64,000 nucleotides of DNA from Candidatus Heimdallarchaeota archaeon. Lineage in GTDB: Archaea > Asgardarchaeota > Heimdallarchaeia > Heimdallarchaeales > Heimdallarchaeaceae. Under the pieces are notes generated by a model. It was not told the DNA's origin and ran no database searches. It worked only from the letters and a program-made list of their open reading frames with translations. The position numbers and the translations under genes were made by a program. Location: NCBI GenBank assembly GCA_019057815.1, contig JAHLWR010000005.1, forward strand, positions 1-64,000, written 5' to 3'. This document shows positions 52,146-60,993 of the stretch, piece after piece; within the stretch, counting starts at the first letter, position 1; each line of letters begins with the position of its first letter.

Positions 52146-53093
52146 ATGTCATTTGGTGTAGGGGTCATTTTATCTTTTACCGCTGCGATTGCTTGGGGTT
52201 CCTCTATGGTTATTTTTAAAGTGGGGATAAAAAATACTGACCCTTTAGTAGCAACATACATCAAAGGAATTGTTGCAGTACCTGTTTTGATATTATTAAG
52301 CTGGATCTTATTTGGTGTTGAATCCTTCGCACTACTTTTTACTTATCCTAATTCTTTATGGCTTCTTTTAGCGACTGTTAGTATAGCCTTTGGGGATTTT
52401 TTCTCACTTTTTGCTCTTAAGAAAATTAATGTTTCAATTGCGCAACCCATCTCTGCAGTTTACCCGTTCTTCACAACGCTTATTCTGTTAATAGCTAAAA
52501 TAGAAGAAATCACTTGGATAATAATTACAGGAACACTCGTAATTATCTTTGGTGTATCTATTATTTCATATTTCACTCAAAAAACAAGTAATCAAGAAGC
52601 AAAAAGGGAACATGATAAAAACAACGGAAAAAATACAATTTATGGAATCATACTATCTGTACTCGCAGCTACTTTTTGGGGATTAACAATTGTATTCACA
52701 AAGTTGATCTTGAATAGCGAAAGCGTCGAAGTCATATCGATGATGGGAATAAGGAATGGTTTAATGGTAGTGATTGCTTTCATACTCGTACTAATTCGTG
52801 CTACTATTAGAAGAGATAATTTCATGAAAAACATCTTTACTCAAAAGAAAGAAGCGTTTATTTTAATGGGAGGAGGAGCTATTGCGTGGTGCATAGGAGG
52901 TGTTTCATTTTTTACAGCTGTCACAATAATAGGAGCGGGAATCAGCACGCCGTTATCATCAATTTCACCGTTCATAGTCACAATTCTGAGTTTGGTTTTT
53001 CTTAAAGAGAAAATCACAAGAAAACAAATACTGGGCATAATTATCATTGTTGTGGGATCTATACTTCTCTCGTTGAATGAAAATTTTGGCTAA
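52146..53093 (+). CDS. EamA/DMT-family transporter
   Basis: About 315 aa with ten membrane helices in two EamA repeats (about 5-140 and 165-310). Typical strings are AAIAWGSSMVIFKVG, AQPISAVYPFF, AATFWGLTIVFTKL and GAGISTPLSSISPFIVTIL. ATG 52146 is preferred over TTG 52143. Substrate unknown. A related, broken copy is at 59913-60902. Confidence 0.87.
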   Translation: MSFGVGVILSFTAAIAWGSSMVIFKVGIKNTDPLVATYIKGIVAVPVLILLSWILFGVESFALLFTYPNSLWLLLATVSIAFGDFFSLFALKKINVSIAQPISAVYPFFTTLILLIAKIEEITWIIITGTLVIIFGVSIISYFTQKTSNQEAKREHDKNNGKNTIYGIILSVLAATFWGLTIVFTKLILNSESVEVISMMGIRNGLMVVIAFILVLIRATIRRDNFMKNIFTQKKEAFILMGGGAIAWCIGGVSFFTAVTIIGAGISTPLSSISPFIVTILSLVFLKEKITRKQILGIIIIVVGSILLSLNENFG

Positions 53094-53222
53094 AGATTTC
53101 TTCGCACAATTAAAATCATTGTAAGCGCCTTTTCATAAGATAATTCAAAAATAAAATATTAAAAACAGACAAAACAAAAGTCATAAAACAGCTTACTTGA
53201 ATACAAACGAGGAGGTTAAATT

Positions 53223-53696
53223 ATGACAAAAGCAATAATTGAAACCAATAAAGGCATAATTAAAATCGAATTCTTTGATGAACATACACCCAATACAGTG
53301 AAGAATTTTACATCATTGGTGAGTTCTGGTTTTTATAATGGAGTAAGCTTTCATCGCGTAATTCCGGATTTTATGATACAAGGAGGAGATCCAGAAGGTT
53401 CTGGGCGAGGTGGTCCAAGATATAAAATTGCAGATGAAGTTGACAATCCTGTTCAAAAACATGTTAATGGAGCATTAAGTATGGCAAATTCAGGACCAAA
53501 TACAAATGGTTCGCAATTCTTTATTGTATTAAATTCAAATAGTTGTAAACACTTGGATAGGAAGCATACAGTTTTTGGGAAAACAATTGAAGGGATGGAT
53601 ACGGTAAAGAAAATAGTTCAAGGAGATAAAATACTCAAAGTAACAATAGAAGAGGAATCAAATCTTATCAAAAATCATACTCTACAAAAACTGTAA
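53223..53696 (+). CDS. ppiA: Cyclophilin-type peptidyl-prolyl cis-trans isomerase
   Basis: 157 aa. Active-site signature FHRVIPDFMIQGGDPEGSGRGGP (Arg near 46) and GALSMANSGPNTNGSQFFI are complete, with a conserved HLDRKHTVFGK end. A strong GAGGAGG ribosome site lies 8 bases before the ATG. It catalyses prolyl isomerisation in the cytosol. The 3' end converges with the methyltransferase. Confidence 0.96.
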   Translation: MTKAIIETNKGIIKIEFFDEHTPNTVKNFTSLVSSGFYNGVSFHRVIPDFMIQGGDPEGSGRGGPRYKIADEVDNPVQKHVNGALSMANSGPNTNGSQFFIVLNSNSCKHLDRKHTVFGKTIEGMDTVKKIVQGDKILKVTIEEESNLIKNHTLQKL

Positions 53697-53699
53697 AGA

Positions 53700-54995
53700 T
53701 TAGTACCTTAATTGTAATGGCTTCAAATTTATCTTAGAGATTTTATTCTCAAGATACATTTTTAGTTCTTTTTTCACTTTCCTTCTTAAACTACCAAGTG
53801 TTATATTCTGTTTAGTTTGTTCATAATAATCGAGAATCTTTTCTTTAGACTCTTTCTGAAGGATAAGCACTCTGGAAATATTCCATGATGCTACTACATT
53901 AGATGGATTATACTTCAAGGAAAGAGAGAAGTGTTTTCTAGCTTTTTCAAAATCGGCATTAGAAAAAGCTTTGAGTCCTTGATTAGCTAACCGTAAAGAT
54001 TCTAAGACAATAACTTCTGGACTAAAGAAAGGTCTTAATTCGGGTTTTAAGCTCTTAAAGTAAGAGAACTCTGTCTCATCAAATTCATTCTCTAGAAGAT
54101 TGCGCGTGATTTTTTCATTCCAATGAGAATAAAATTCTAGTAATGATAGATTGAAATCATTAGTACTTTTTTTCCAGTTTACCCAATTTGAGAAGAAGAG
54201 AGAAGTAGCATTAATAGTAATTAAGTAGTCTAGAATATTTACTGAAATCCTTTCAGTAATACTGCTAGGAAGAAGACTTACGTATATTTTTGCAAGTTTT
54301 GGGTGGATAATTGAAAAACATGCAGTTAATAAAGTAATATCACTTATATTCATAGATCCCCTCTTTAGCAAAAAAGCCTCCAAGGGCTTACAACAATTAT
54401 TCTCAACGGATTCAAGGAATTCAGTATCACATTCTTCAAACTCTTTCAAAACCATCCATCGAAAAGATGTAATTAAATTCAACTTATTTTGCGAAACATC
54501 TTGAGGTTTCATCGCTTCTATTCTAAAACTCTTTTCATCATAATAACTAGTTTGTCTTTTCCTTCTTATTTTTTTAAAACCTGTAGAATGAAGCCTGTTT
54601 TTAAGAAATGTGGAAGTTAATCCTATTTTATGCACATTACCAGGTACGTCAACTCCAAAAAGGAATCTTAGAGTGCTAACTTTTCTCTTGGAGGATTGGA
54701 AAGGCAGTCCTATTACTAATCGAAATAGTGCAGGAGATTCGATTGAAAGTTCACCACCCGGTTCTAATACTCGAAACATTTCTGCTAAAAGGAAGGGTAG
54801 TTGAGTAACATCAAAGTGTTCTACAATGTGTGATGCTTCTATTACACTTATACTATTATCCTCATAAGGTAAAGACAGAATGTCAACTTCTTTATCTGCG
54901 ATTCCTGATTCAAATTTATCTATGTTTTCATAACCAGGTTTGTAAAAAATCCCACACCCTAAATTCAATTTAATAACACAATCATCACTTCTCAA
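53700..54995 (-). CDS. SAM-dependent methyltransferase with a C-terminal TPR-like region
   Basis: 431 aa from TTG 54995, which lies inside the stop of the radical SAM gene (TTGA overlap) and has GGAG about 10 bases upstream. The N-terminal class I MTase (about 1-190) has KLNLGCGIFYKPGYENID, VIEASHIVEHF and MFRVLEPGGEL. The C-terminal part is helical, with a TPR-like stretch (FSNADFEKARKHFSLSLKYN, about 355-375). Translational coupling with the radical SAM gene implies a joint pathway, perhaps peptide or sugar modification. Confidence 0.75.
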   Translation of the reverse strand: MRSDDCVIKLNLGCGIFYKPGYENIDKFESGIADKEVDILSLPYEDNSISVIEASHIVEHFDVTQLPFLLAEMFRVLEPGGELSIESPALFRLVIGLPFQSSKRKVSTLRFLFGVDVPGNVHKIGLTSTFLKNRLHSTGFKKIRRKRQTSYYDEKSFRIEAMKPQDVSQNKLNLITSFRWMVLKEFEECDTEFLESVENNCCKPLEAFLLKRGSMNISDITLLTACFSIIHPKLAKIYVSLLPSSITERISVNILDYLITINATSLFFSNWVNWKKSTNDFNLSLLEFYSHWNEKITRNLLENEFDETEFSYFKSLKPELRPFFSPEVIVLESLRLANQGLKAFSNADFEKARKHFSLSLKYNPSNVVASWNISRVLILQKESKEKILDYYEQTKQNITLGSLRRKVKKELKMYLENKISKINLKPLQLRY

Positions 54996-56056
54996 TGCTT
55001 TATCTTCTCCTTTATTCGTTCTTTTTTTGGTGGTTTTATGTCAAATTTCTCTTCTTCGATTCTTCTCATACAATATGGTGTATTATGTAATTGACCAGTA
55101 AAATGTAGTGAAACTGAGTTACATCCCCCTTTACAATCCAAACCATAGAAACAGTCTTTACAATTTTCTCCTAATTGACTTTGATCAAATGAACGATTAT
55201 ATGCAAAAGAATTAGAATCTTCCCAGATATCTACAAAACTCCTTTCTCTTACATTACCTTCAATATACTGATTATTACCCATTGAAAGACAACCTACTAT
55301 TGAACCATCAGACGTTATACCAATAGAGGAAATACCAGCAGTGCAACCTTTCCATTTCTTACTCTTTGGAAGCAGATGAGAATGATATCCATAACAATGA
55401 GCACCTACAACAGGCATATCATTGAACTTGTTCTTGACATTTTCTGAAACAATAAACATGGCTGAAGCATAATACTCTTCAACATCAATAGCCAACGAAC
55501 GATCGAAATTACCAAAAGGTTCTGCAATTTGTATTTGCCAATTAACTTCTCGCTTTTTCAAAAGAGATCTAAGTTTTAAAAGATCTGAGAAATTGGTTTT
55601 GCTTATTGTTGTAATAACAGTAACTTGAATATTTTCCTTGAGAAGCATATCAATAGCTTCTAAAGCTACTTTAAAACTTCCATCTCTTCTTATCGAATCA
55701 TGTGTTTTTTCAATCCCATCTAACGATATCCCTACAACAGTTGGCTCTAGACGGGAAAGTTTGTCTACTATATTGGGAACTAACAAACCATTAGATACAA
55801 ACGCAAGATTCATACCCAAATCTTTTACACACCAAGAAATATCATGCCAATCTGGATGAACAAATGGTTCACCACCCATTAAACTAACCATATCACAATT
55901 CGCTTGAGCTAGTTCCTCACAAAGACTGAAACATTCTTGAGTAGACAACTCATTAAGTCTTGAACTACCTGCACTTGAACCACAGTGTTTACATCGCATA
56001 TTACAAGCTAAAGTTAGTTCCCAAACTGCGCACCCTAGTTTTCTCATTAATTTCAC
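54992..56056 (-). CDS. Radical SAM enzyme with SPASM domain
   Basis: 354 aa. The SAM cluster is CNMRCKHC (about 18-25), with SLMGGEPFVHP (GGE motif) and VGISLDGIEKTHDSIR. The C-terminal SPASM region has Cys in GCTAGISS, GSIVGCLSMGNN, CKDCFYGLDCKGGC (about 313-326) and PYC, which binds extra clusters. SPASM enzymes modify peptides or make cofactors. No precursor peptide was found in the 272 bp upstream. It is the first gene of a pair with the methyltransferase. Confidence 0.88.
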   Translation of the reverse strand: MKLMRKLGCAVWELTLACNMRCKHCGSSAGSSRLNELSTQECFSLCEELAQANCDMVSLMGGEPFVHPDWHDISWCVKDLGMNLAFVSNGLLVPNIVDKLSRLEPTVVGISLDGIEKTHDSIRRDGSFKVALEAIDMLLKENIQVTVITTISKTNFSDLLKLRSLLKKREVNWQIQIAEPFGNFDRSLAIDVEEYYASAMFIVSENVKNKFNDMPVVGAHCYGYHSHLLPKSKKWKGCTAGISSIGITSDGSIVGCLSMGNNQYIEGNVRERSFVDIWEDSNSFAYNRSFDQSQLGENCKDCFYGLDCKGGCNSVSLHFTGQLHNTPYCMRRIEEEKFDIKPPKKERIKEKIKH

Positions 56057-56328
56057 TTAATCAATGCTAATTAAATATAATTACTTCGCTGAAGGATTAG
56101 GTTGAAAATTTATAAGTATTATTCTTAAATAGATAGGGATTCGTATATATCAATAGAATATTGCATTTATTACACTATCACCCTCTATCCACAAGTTTCG
56201 TTGGTACGGGAACATCACACTGTTTATTAAAAATTTAGAGGAAGAATGTAAATGGAATTAATTAACTAATTTCATTTCTTATTAAAAGATAATTAAAAGA
56301 TTTTTTGCTGAGTAACATAAAAACTCAA
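56057..56328. other. Intergenic region upstream of the radical SAM gene
   Basis: 272 bp, AT-rich, with a TATA-like TTTATAAGTATT at 56109-56120. A minus-strand frame of 21 codons begins at a GTG-ATG near 56210 (MFPYQRNLWIEGD), but nothing else supports it as a precursor peptide. Confidence 0.35.
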
Positions 56329-56865
56329 CTATTCTTTGGTATAAACGCCATATTCTACAGCTTGCCCAAGTTCCATCAATTCTTCAAAGACAGATGTCCC
56401 GCCAGTTAATTTATGCAATGAAGCAAAAAGCAGAGCTGAAAAAATCAGACCAAATATAGAAATAAGAGAATAAATCAAATAATGTTTTCTTTTAAATTCA
56501 GTTCGTCTTGAAGAGAGGAAGACAGCACTTGGAACAAACTGAATAAGGTAGTTAATAGGGTTAGCAAGAACAAAGACCATATCTTTTGCAAAACTATAAG
56601 GATAGGTTGGATGTCCCCAATCGTAAGCAAAACTGCCATGTGTCAAGAATTTGGGAATATGATAAACACTAGCAAGTCCTCCAAACATAAGATAAGTAAT
56701 GAAATTAGTAAAAATAAAAAAAATCTGAGTAAAGAACTGAATTAATACAAATAAACGGGGAGAGGACATATTTCTAATCTTCTTGAATTTTCTGACAGAG
56801 TCATAATCCACACCAAGTTTCTTTGTAACATCATTGAGTTTCTTCTCGTTGATAAGAATCACCAT
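56329..56865 (-). CDS. Membrane protein with three or four helices, unknown
   Basis: 178 aa. A soluble basic start (about 1-35) is followed by hydrophobic segments near 38-66, 92-114 and 127-150. The text YDWGHPTYPYSFAKD between helices is aromatic-rich. No family is recognised. It sits alone between the radical SAM pair and tRNA-Met. Confidence 0.6.
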   Translation of the reverse strand: MVILINEKKLNDVTKKLGVDYDSVRKFKKIRNMSSPRLFVLIQFFTQIFFIFTNFITYLMFGGLASVYHIPKFLTHGSFAYDWGHPTYPYSFAKDMVFVLANPINYLIQFVPSAVFLSSRRTEFKRKHYLIYSLISIFGLIFSALLFASLHKLTGGTSVFEELMELGQAVEYGVYTKE

Positions 56866-57083
56866 TTACAAATAATTTTCTTGTTATATATTAGTCAGAA
56901 GAATTAATAAAATTTTCTCATAAAAATACATTATACTCTATTTAAGCTTATATTTTAATTTCTTGTTTAACTAATTAATCCTACAAATCACAAAACAACA
57001 GAAAAAGGAAGAATTACTCGAATTAGAAATAAAAGAAAGCACTTCAAATATAAAAAAGGTTTTTTTTGGTGGCTTGGGGGGGT

Positions 57084-57114
57084 ATTTCGCCCTTTTCTTC
57101 ACGAGCAATAGAGT
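57084..57114 (-). other. Non-canonical intron in the T loop of tRNA-Met (about position 59/60)
   Basis: A 31-nt insert. Outer helix GGGGG/CCCCC, central helix TCG/CGA with one flanking mismatch, bulges AAA and ATA, inner helix CTCT/AGGG. Removal leaves T loop ATCGAAA. Confidence 0.78.
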
Positions 57115-57136
57115 TTCGATCCCCCGACCTCAGGAT

Positions 57137-57183
57137 TTCTCATCCTGAGATTTTACTGGCATTCTAGCCCTTTGTTACAAGAT
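57137..57183 (-). other. Canonical 37/38 intron of tRNA-Met with a full BHB motif
   Basis: A 47-nt insert. The fold is exact: outer helix CAGGA/TCCTG, central 4-bp helix CTCA/TGAG, bulges TAA and AAA, inner helix TCTT/AGGA. Confidence 0.88.
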
Positions 57184-57239
57184 TATGAGTCCTGCGCTCT
57201 AGCCAGCTGAGCTACCAAGCCATGTTTTATTTTAGTAAC

Positions 57240-57779
57240 TTATTTCTTTCTAAGGTACTCTTTTACTAAATCCTCACCTTTTCCTATCTTATAACTACAA
57301 GGAGTGGGGAATCTATCTGATGCTCTTTTTAGTGCATCCAACGCCTCATGATATTTCTCTGGATGGATTCTTACTGTTATCAGTTCTTGACCAACTTTTA
57401 CTCTTGCTGCTCTATCTGTTGACTTTCCGAAAGATCTTCTCATTCCATCCTGTATTCTATCAGCTCCAGCTACTGCCATCATTTTATTTTCTCTCAAAAT
57501 GTGGTGAGGATGGATTCTTATTGTCATATGGTAATATTCTGTTCCTATATTTCTTTGCAATTGCCTATTAACAGCTATTCTTGAGGCTTCTAAAGCAGTG
57601 TGCCTTATTTGACATCTTTCCTTTGCCACTAGATGAACATGAACTGGAAAATCACCTTGCCTATTTCCAGCATCATAAGAACGTATTCTTGAGTCAGGAA
57701 CACCTCTCACGAACTTACCTACTCTTGTATTTGCTGGACCTCTTACATGAGTATAACATCTTGCAGGTCTTTTACCCAT
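57240..57779 (-). CDS. rpl10e: Ribosomal protein uL16 (L10e)
   Basis: About 179 aa from ATG 57779, with AGGTGAG just upstream; a GTG at 57788 is less likely. Family marks: GKRPARCYTHVRGPANTR, VHLVAKERCQIRHTALEA and IRIHPHHILRENKM. It binds the 23S rRNA near the tRNA elbow. It follows the uS7 gene by about 13 bp and is probably cotranscribed with it. Confidence 0.96.
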   Translation of the reverse strand: MGKRPARCYTHVRGPANTRVGKFVRGVPDSRIRSYDAGNRQGDFPVHVHLVAKERCQIRHTALEASRIAVNRQLQRNIGTEYYHMTIRIHPHHILRENKMMAVAGADRIQDGMRRSFGKSTDRAARVKVGQELITVRIHPEKYHEALDALKRASDRFPTPCSYKIGKGEDLVKEYLRKK

Positions 57780-57792
57780 TTTTCTCACCTTA

Positions 57793-58362
57793 TTACCGTG
57801 CAGATAGAGCTATGCGCTCGATTTCTCTTCTCTTCTTAACTGCAACACTTGCTGCATCATTGTTTGCAGCAAGAATCAATTCGTCCGCTACTATCTCTTC
57901 AGCACTTTTTATATTGTTGAAACTTTTTTGATAAATAGCAGCTGTTATGTATCGTAATGCGAGATCAACTCTTCTAAGAGGGGAAATATCCACTGATTGA
58001 TGTGTTGCAACTCCTCCATAGCTTATACGAGTTGTTTCCTCTCGTGGAGCAACATTACAAATCGCATCAACTAAAGCTTGTACTGGACTTTTTCCCGTCC
58101 TTAAATTAATTATCTCAAATGCTACTTTTATAATGTTTATTGCTCTTTGTTTCTTTCCGGCATTCTTTCCTTTTCTCATTAGTTTGTTTACAAACCTTTC
58201 AACTATGTTCATTTCTGCTTTCTTGAATCGTTGATCTTGATATCTACCGCTTGAATGAGGTAGATACACAGGCTTGAGAGAGATATATCTTCTTAGACCA
58301 GGATCATTTACTTCAACTTCTTCGAAATCCCATTTGCCGAAAAGCTGAATTTCTTCGCTCAT
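57793..58362 (-). CDS. rps7: Ribosomal protein uS7
   Basis: About 189 aa from ATG 58362 (an earlier start at 58380 is possible; GAGGATT precedes 58362). Family marks: [19 protein letters not shown], the [24 protein letters not shown] block and [11 protein letters not shown] near the end. It nucleates the 30S head. The usual neighbours uS12 and elongation factors are absent; here uL16 follows. Confidence 0.95.
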   Translation of the reverse strand: MSEEIQLFGKWDFEEVEVNDPGLRRYISLKPVYLPHSSGRYQDQRFKKAEMNIVERFVNKLMRKGKNAGKKQRAINIIKVAFEIINLRTGKSPVQALVDAICNVAPREETTRISYGGVATHQSVDISPLRRVDLALRYITAAIYQKSFNNIKSAEEIVADELILAANNDAASVAVKKRREIERIALSAR

Positions 58363-58521
58363 TTTAGAATCCTCTTTCAACTAATTTAGGCAAGGCATGT
58401 TTAGTTTAAAAATCTGATGTTGAAAGACAGAATGATATAAAACTAGTACGACGTTTAATTCTATTAGTTAAAAATGTTGAATATCAAGAAAAAAAGAAGA
58501 AGATTTGCTTCTTTCATAACT

Positions 58522-59547
58522 TTAACACTTTAGCTTCTTTATCAACCATGGAAATAGTAGTATTATGATTGGCCCAAGCAGTGAATAAACTACCAAATCA
58601 ACAATTGGTTTGGTCGTTGTTACAGGATCAGGATCATAAAATACGTTATCGTATAAGTAAATAAGTGTTATAACAACAATTCCAAAAATTACTCTAACTA
58701 TAATCTTCCACCATTTGTCTACTTTATTCTCAAAGTTTACAAAATTATCTTCTAATATATATGACATTGATACAGTAATAAAAAAGGTCAAATATTTTAG
58801 ATTACTAAACATATACTCTTTTTCAGCTTGAACTCCTAAGTCGTGTAAGAAGATTATTGGTAATGCAATTACAACAAGTAGTAAGCCAATATATAACATT
58901 TTTATAACAGTTGACTGTTTTTCCAAGTGATTCTCAATAGGTTGTTTTATTGTAAGATATATAGCTATAATAATCAAACCCAAACCAAAACCCATGAGCA
59001 CATCTGTAAACCAGTGGACAACTAAATATATTCTTGAAAAACCTATTAACAAGGGTAATATTATGGCAACAGTTATCATTCCCCATTTTGTTATGAAAGA
59101 TGTTAATACACCCCAAAAAGTAGAACTTATTTGAGCATGACCACTAGGTAAACCGTAGGAAGGCTCACCTGGATCAGTATATCCCCAAGATGTATTGGGT
59201 CTGTCTAGACTAAAAGCAGCTTTTGAGGATGCATTAATTACTGTTGAGGAAAATACTAAAAAAATAGCTCTGTAAGCTTTCTTTTTATCCCAAGCATAAT
59301 AAAGAATTAATAGAACGCCAATATATATAATTGATTCTCCAAGATAAGTTATTACTTTCATTATTGATTCTAAGGTACTATTGTCAATACTAAAGAAAAA
59401 ATCTGCAATTGCTTTATCAACAGGATTAGCTCTGTTTGGATGATACGCATAAACTATAACTAATGATGCGGTTATTAATGCTACTCCTATTCCTAGTATT
59501 ATTATTGCAACGATGTTTTTCTTTTTCATAGTGCGCAAAATCGTCAT
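58522..59547 (-). CDS. PAP2 family membrane phosphatase
   Basis: About 341 aa from ATG 59547; a TTG at 59583 and ATG at 59529 are alternatives. The three PAP2 motifs are complete: KAAFSLDRP (motif 1), PSGHAQ (motif 2) and SRIYLVVHWFTDV (motif 3). Additional helices continue beyond the PAP2 core (about 240-341). It dephosphorylates a lipid phosphate or pyrophosphate at the membrane, for example polyprenyl diphosphate. Confidence 0.85.
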   Translation of the reverse strand: MTILRTMKKKNIVAIIILGIGVALITASLVIVYAYHPNRANPVDKAIADFFFSIDNSTLESIMKVITYLGESIIYIGVLLILYYAWDKKKAYRAIFLVFSSTVINASSKAAFSLDRPNTSWGYTDPGEPSYGLPSGHAQISSTFWGVLTSFITKWGMITVAIILPLLIGFSRIYLVVHWFTDVLMGFGLGLIIIAIYLTIKQPIENHLEKQSTVIKMLYIGLLLVVIALPIIFLHDLGVQAEKEYMFSNLKYLTFFITVSMSYILEDNFVNFENKVDKWWKIIVRVIFGIVVITLIYLYDNVFYDPDPVTTTKPIVDLVVYSLLGPIIILLFPWLIKKLKC

Positions 59548-59912
59548 CGGTTGCTGATAAATGTTTCTTCTTTCTTGACTCAAAGGTGTTACAAAAAAAA
59601 GTAGTCATAACGTATTATTTTTGTATTGTTCATGTACATGATATAGTGTTTAAGAGCGCAATATGTTTATAATCAGCAATATCAACATTGAGTAAGATTT
59701 TAACAATAAGTAAATGTTTTTTATTAGTAATCACCTTACTTGAAGTTACTATGAACAGATTATTATTTATATCACAGTCAAGTATTTTCTTTGCATTCTT
59801 GTTCACAACAAACATTACTAAGAAATATAACACATAATATTAGTCACTAAAAAGTATCATCATTTTTTATCATTGTAAAATAATCACAATGAGATATTTT
59901 TTGTGGAGTGAT
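59548..59912. other. AT-rich region upstream of the PAP2 gene, no convincing gene
   Basis: It contains a perfect 12-bp palindrome TCATGTACATGA at 59630-59641, about 85 bp before the PAP2 start. A 61-codon minus-strand frame (ATG 59815) encodes FVVNKNAKKILDCD-type text, but nothing else supports it. Confidence 0.35.
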
Positions 59913-60902
59913 TTAGCTAGGTCTAGAAACATTTCCTTGATGCTTTTGAAATTTAATTGATGTTATTAACACTGCCAAGACGATCATTTCAGCTCCTATT
60001 GCTGTCCACATCTCTGGGATAGTTGAGAATATAATCCACTCCAGCAGAAAGGCAATAACTACTTCAAGTAACATGAAGACACTACTTTCGCCTTCTTTTG
60101 CTTTCTTTAGACCTTCCATATAAAGTGCAAACGCAACTACAGTGCACACAATAGCTAAATACACTACAGCACCAATTGACTTCCATGTGAATCCTGCGAC
60201 AATTGTGTTCCATGATTTATTTATTAGTACAAATGGTGTTATTAACACCAAGAATACTGCGGACCACACTGTTGTTCCAAAGAACACAGTCATTCCTGTT
60301 AGTTCTTCATTTTTTTCTAGATGTTTCTTGGAAATAATTATGTATACGGTCCAAAGCACCCCCGAACACAGGGTTAACAAATTCCCCTTTATTGAATCAA
60401 CTGTGATTTCTTTAAAATTCATATTAGTTGTAACAAAAAATGCACCTAAAAGTCCAAGCATTGCGCTAGCAATCACTTTTATTGTATGTTTTTCCTTTAG
60501 GAAATAGGGTGCCAATAGTGGTACTAAAACAACATAAAAGTTTACAAACAATGATGCGTTTCATGCTGTTGTATACTGTTGTCCTAAGAATTGAAAGAGG
60601 AAAGATAAAGCGTTACAGAAGCCTATCAATATTATTACTCGTGATGTTATAAGCTTTTTAAGCCTCTTTATTTTCATTATTGCAAAAGGCAAGAAAAGCA
60701 ACGTTGCTAGACCAAACCTAAGAGAAGCAAAAACTATAGAGTCAATACCTTCTTCGAGTCCCCATCTAATAGCCACAAATGAACTCCCCCATAGGACTGC
60801 AGCAATTGCTACCAAAGAATTTCCTGGGAGAGAAAGTAGTTTCACAATGTATTTCCTAAAAGAATTTCTATTGAAAAACATTTCTTTGTCAGAAAAAACC
60901 AT
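59913..60902 (-). pseudogene. EamA-family transporter interrupted by an in-frame TGA
   Basis: The first half from ATG 60902 reads as an EamA repeat (AAVLWGSSFVAIRWG, QFLGQQYTTA) and stops at TGA 60561-60563. The same frame continues with NASLFVNFYVVLVPLLAP and the second repeat (SGVLWTVYIIISKKHLE) to 59913. Related transporters usually have a Ser or Gly codon at this point, so a single base change (TCA or GGA to TGA) would explain it. It could be a recent pseudogene, a strain variant or a sequencing error. Confidence 0.85.
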
Positions 60903-60993
60903 TCTTCCTACTTTTTAGCTATAAATACATTATTAGGTTTTGGTAACTTTTTTCTATTAGGTTTATATATCAATCTCTCTTTGTATTAGTAGA

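Larger units (their letters stand above)
57067..57221 (-). tRNA. tRNA-Met (CAT) with two predicted introns, one in the T loop
   Basis: Minus strand: acceptor GGCTTGG/CCAAGCC, D stem GCTC/GAGC, anticodon stem CAGGA/TCCTG with loop CTCATAA (anticodon CAT), T stem GGGGG/CCCCC, discriminator A, encoded CCA. The cloverleaf (77 nt) forms only when inserts 57137-57183 and 57084-57114 are removed. Elongator Met is most likely; a CAT tRNA-Ile cannot be excluded. The initiator is unlikely because the GGG/CCC anticodon pairs are missing. Confidence 0.88.

Noticed and set aside
56150-56215. A 21-codon frame as precursor peptide of the radical SAM enzyme
   Set aside because: It lacks a leader/core layout, has no ribosome site and ends early; chance is likelier.
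59630-59833. A 67-codon minus-strand frame upstream of the PAP2 gene
   Set aside because: The text is somewhat protein-like, but it has a GTG or late ATG start, no ribosome site and no recognised family. Kept only as a note on the intergenic region.
60561-60563. Selenocysteine at the in-frame TGA of the EamA gene
   Set aside because: The position is normally Ser or Gly in a transporter helix, and no SECIS-like hairpin was seen.
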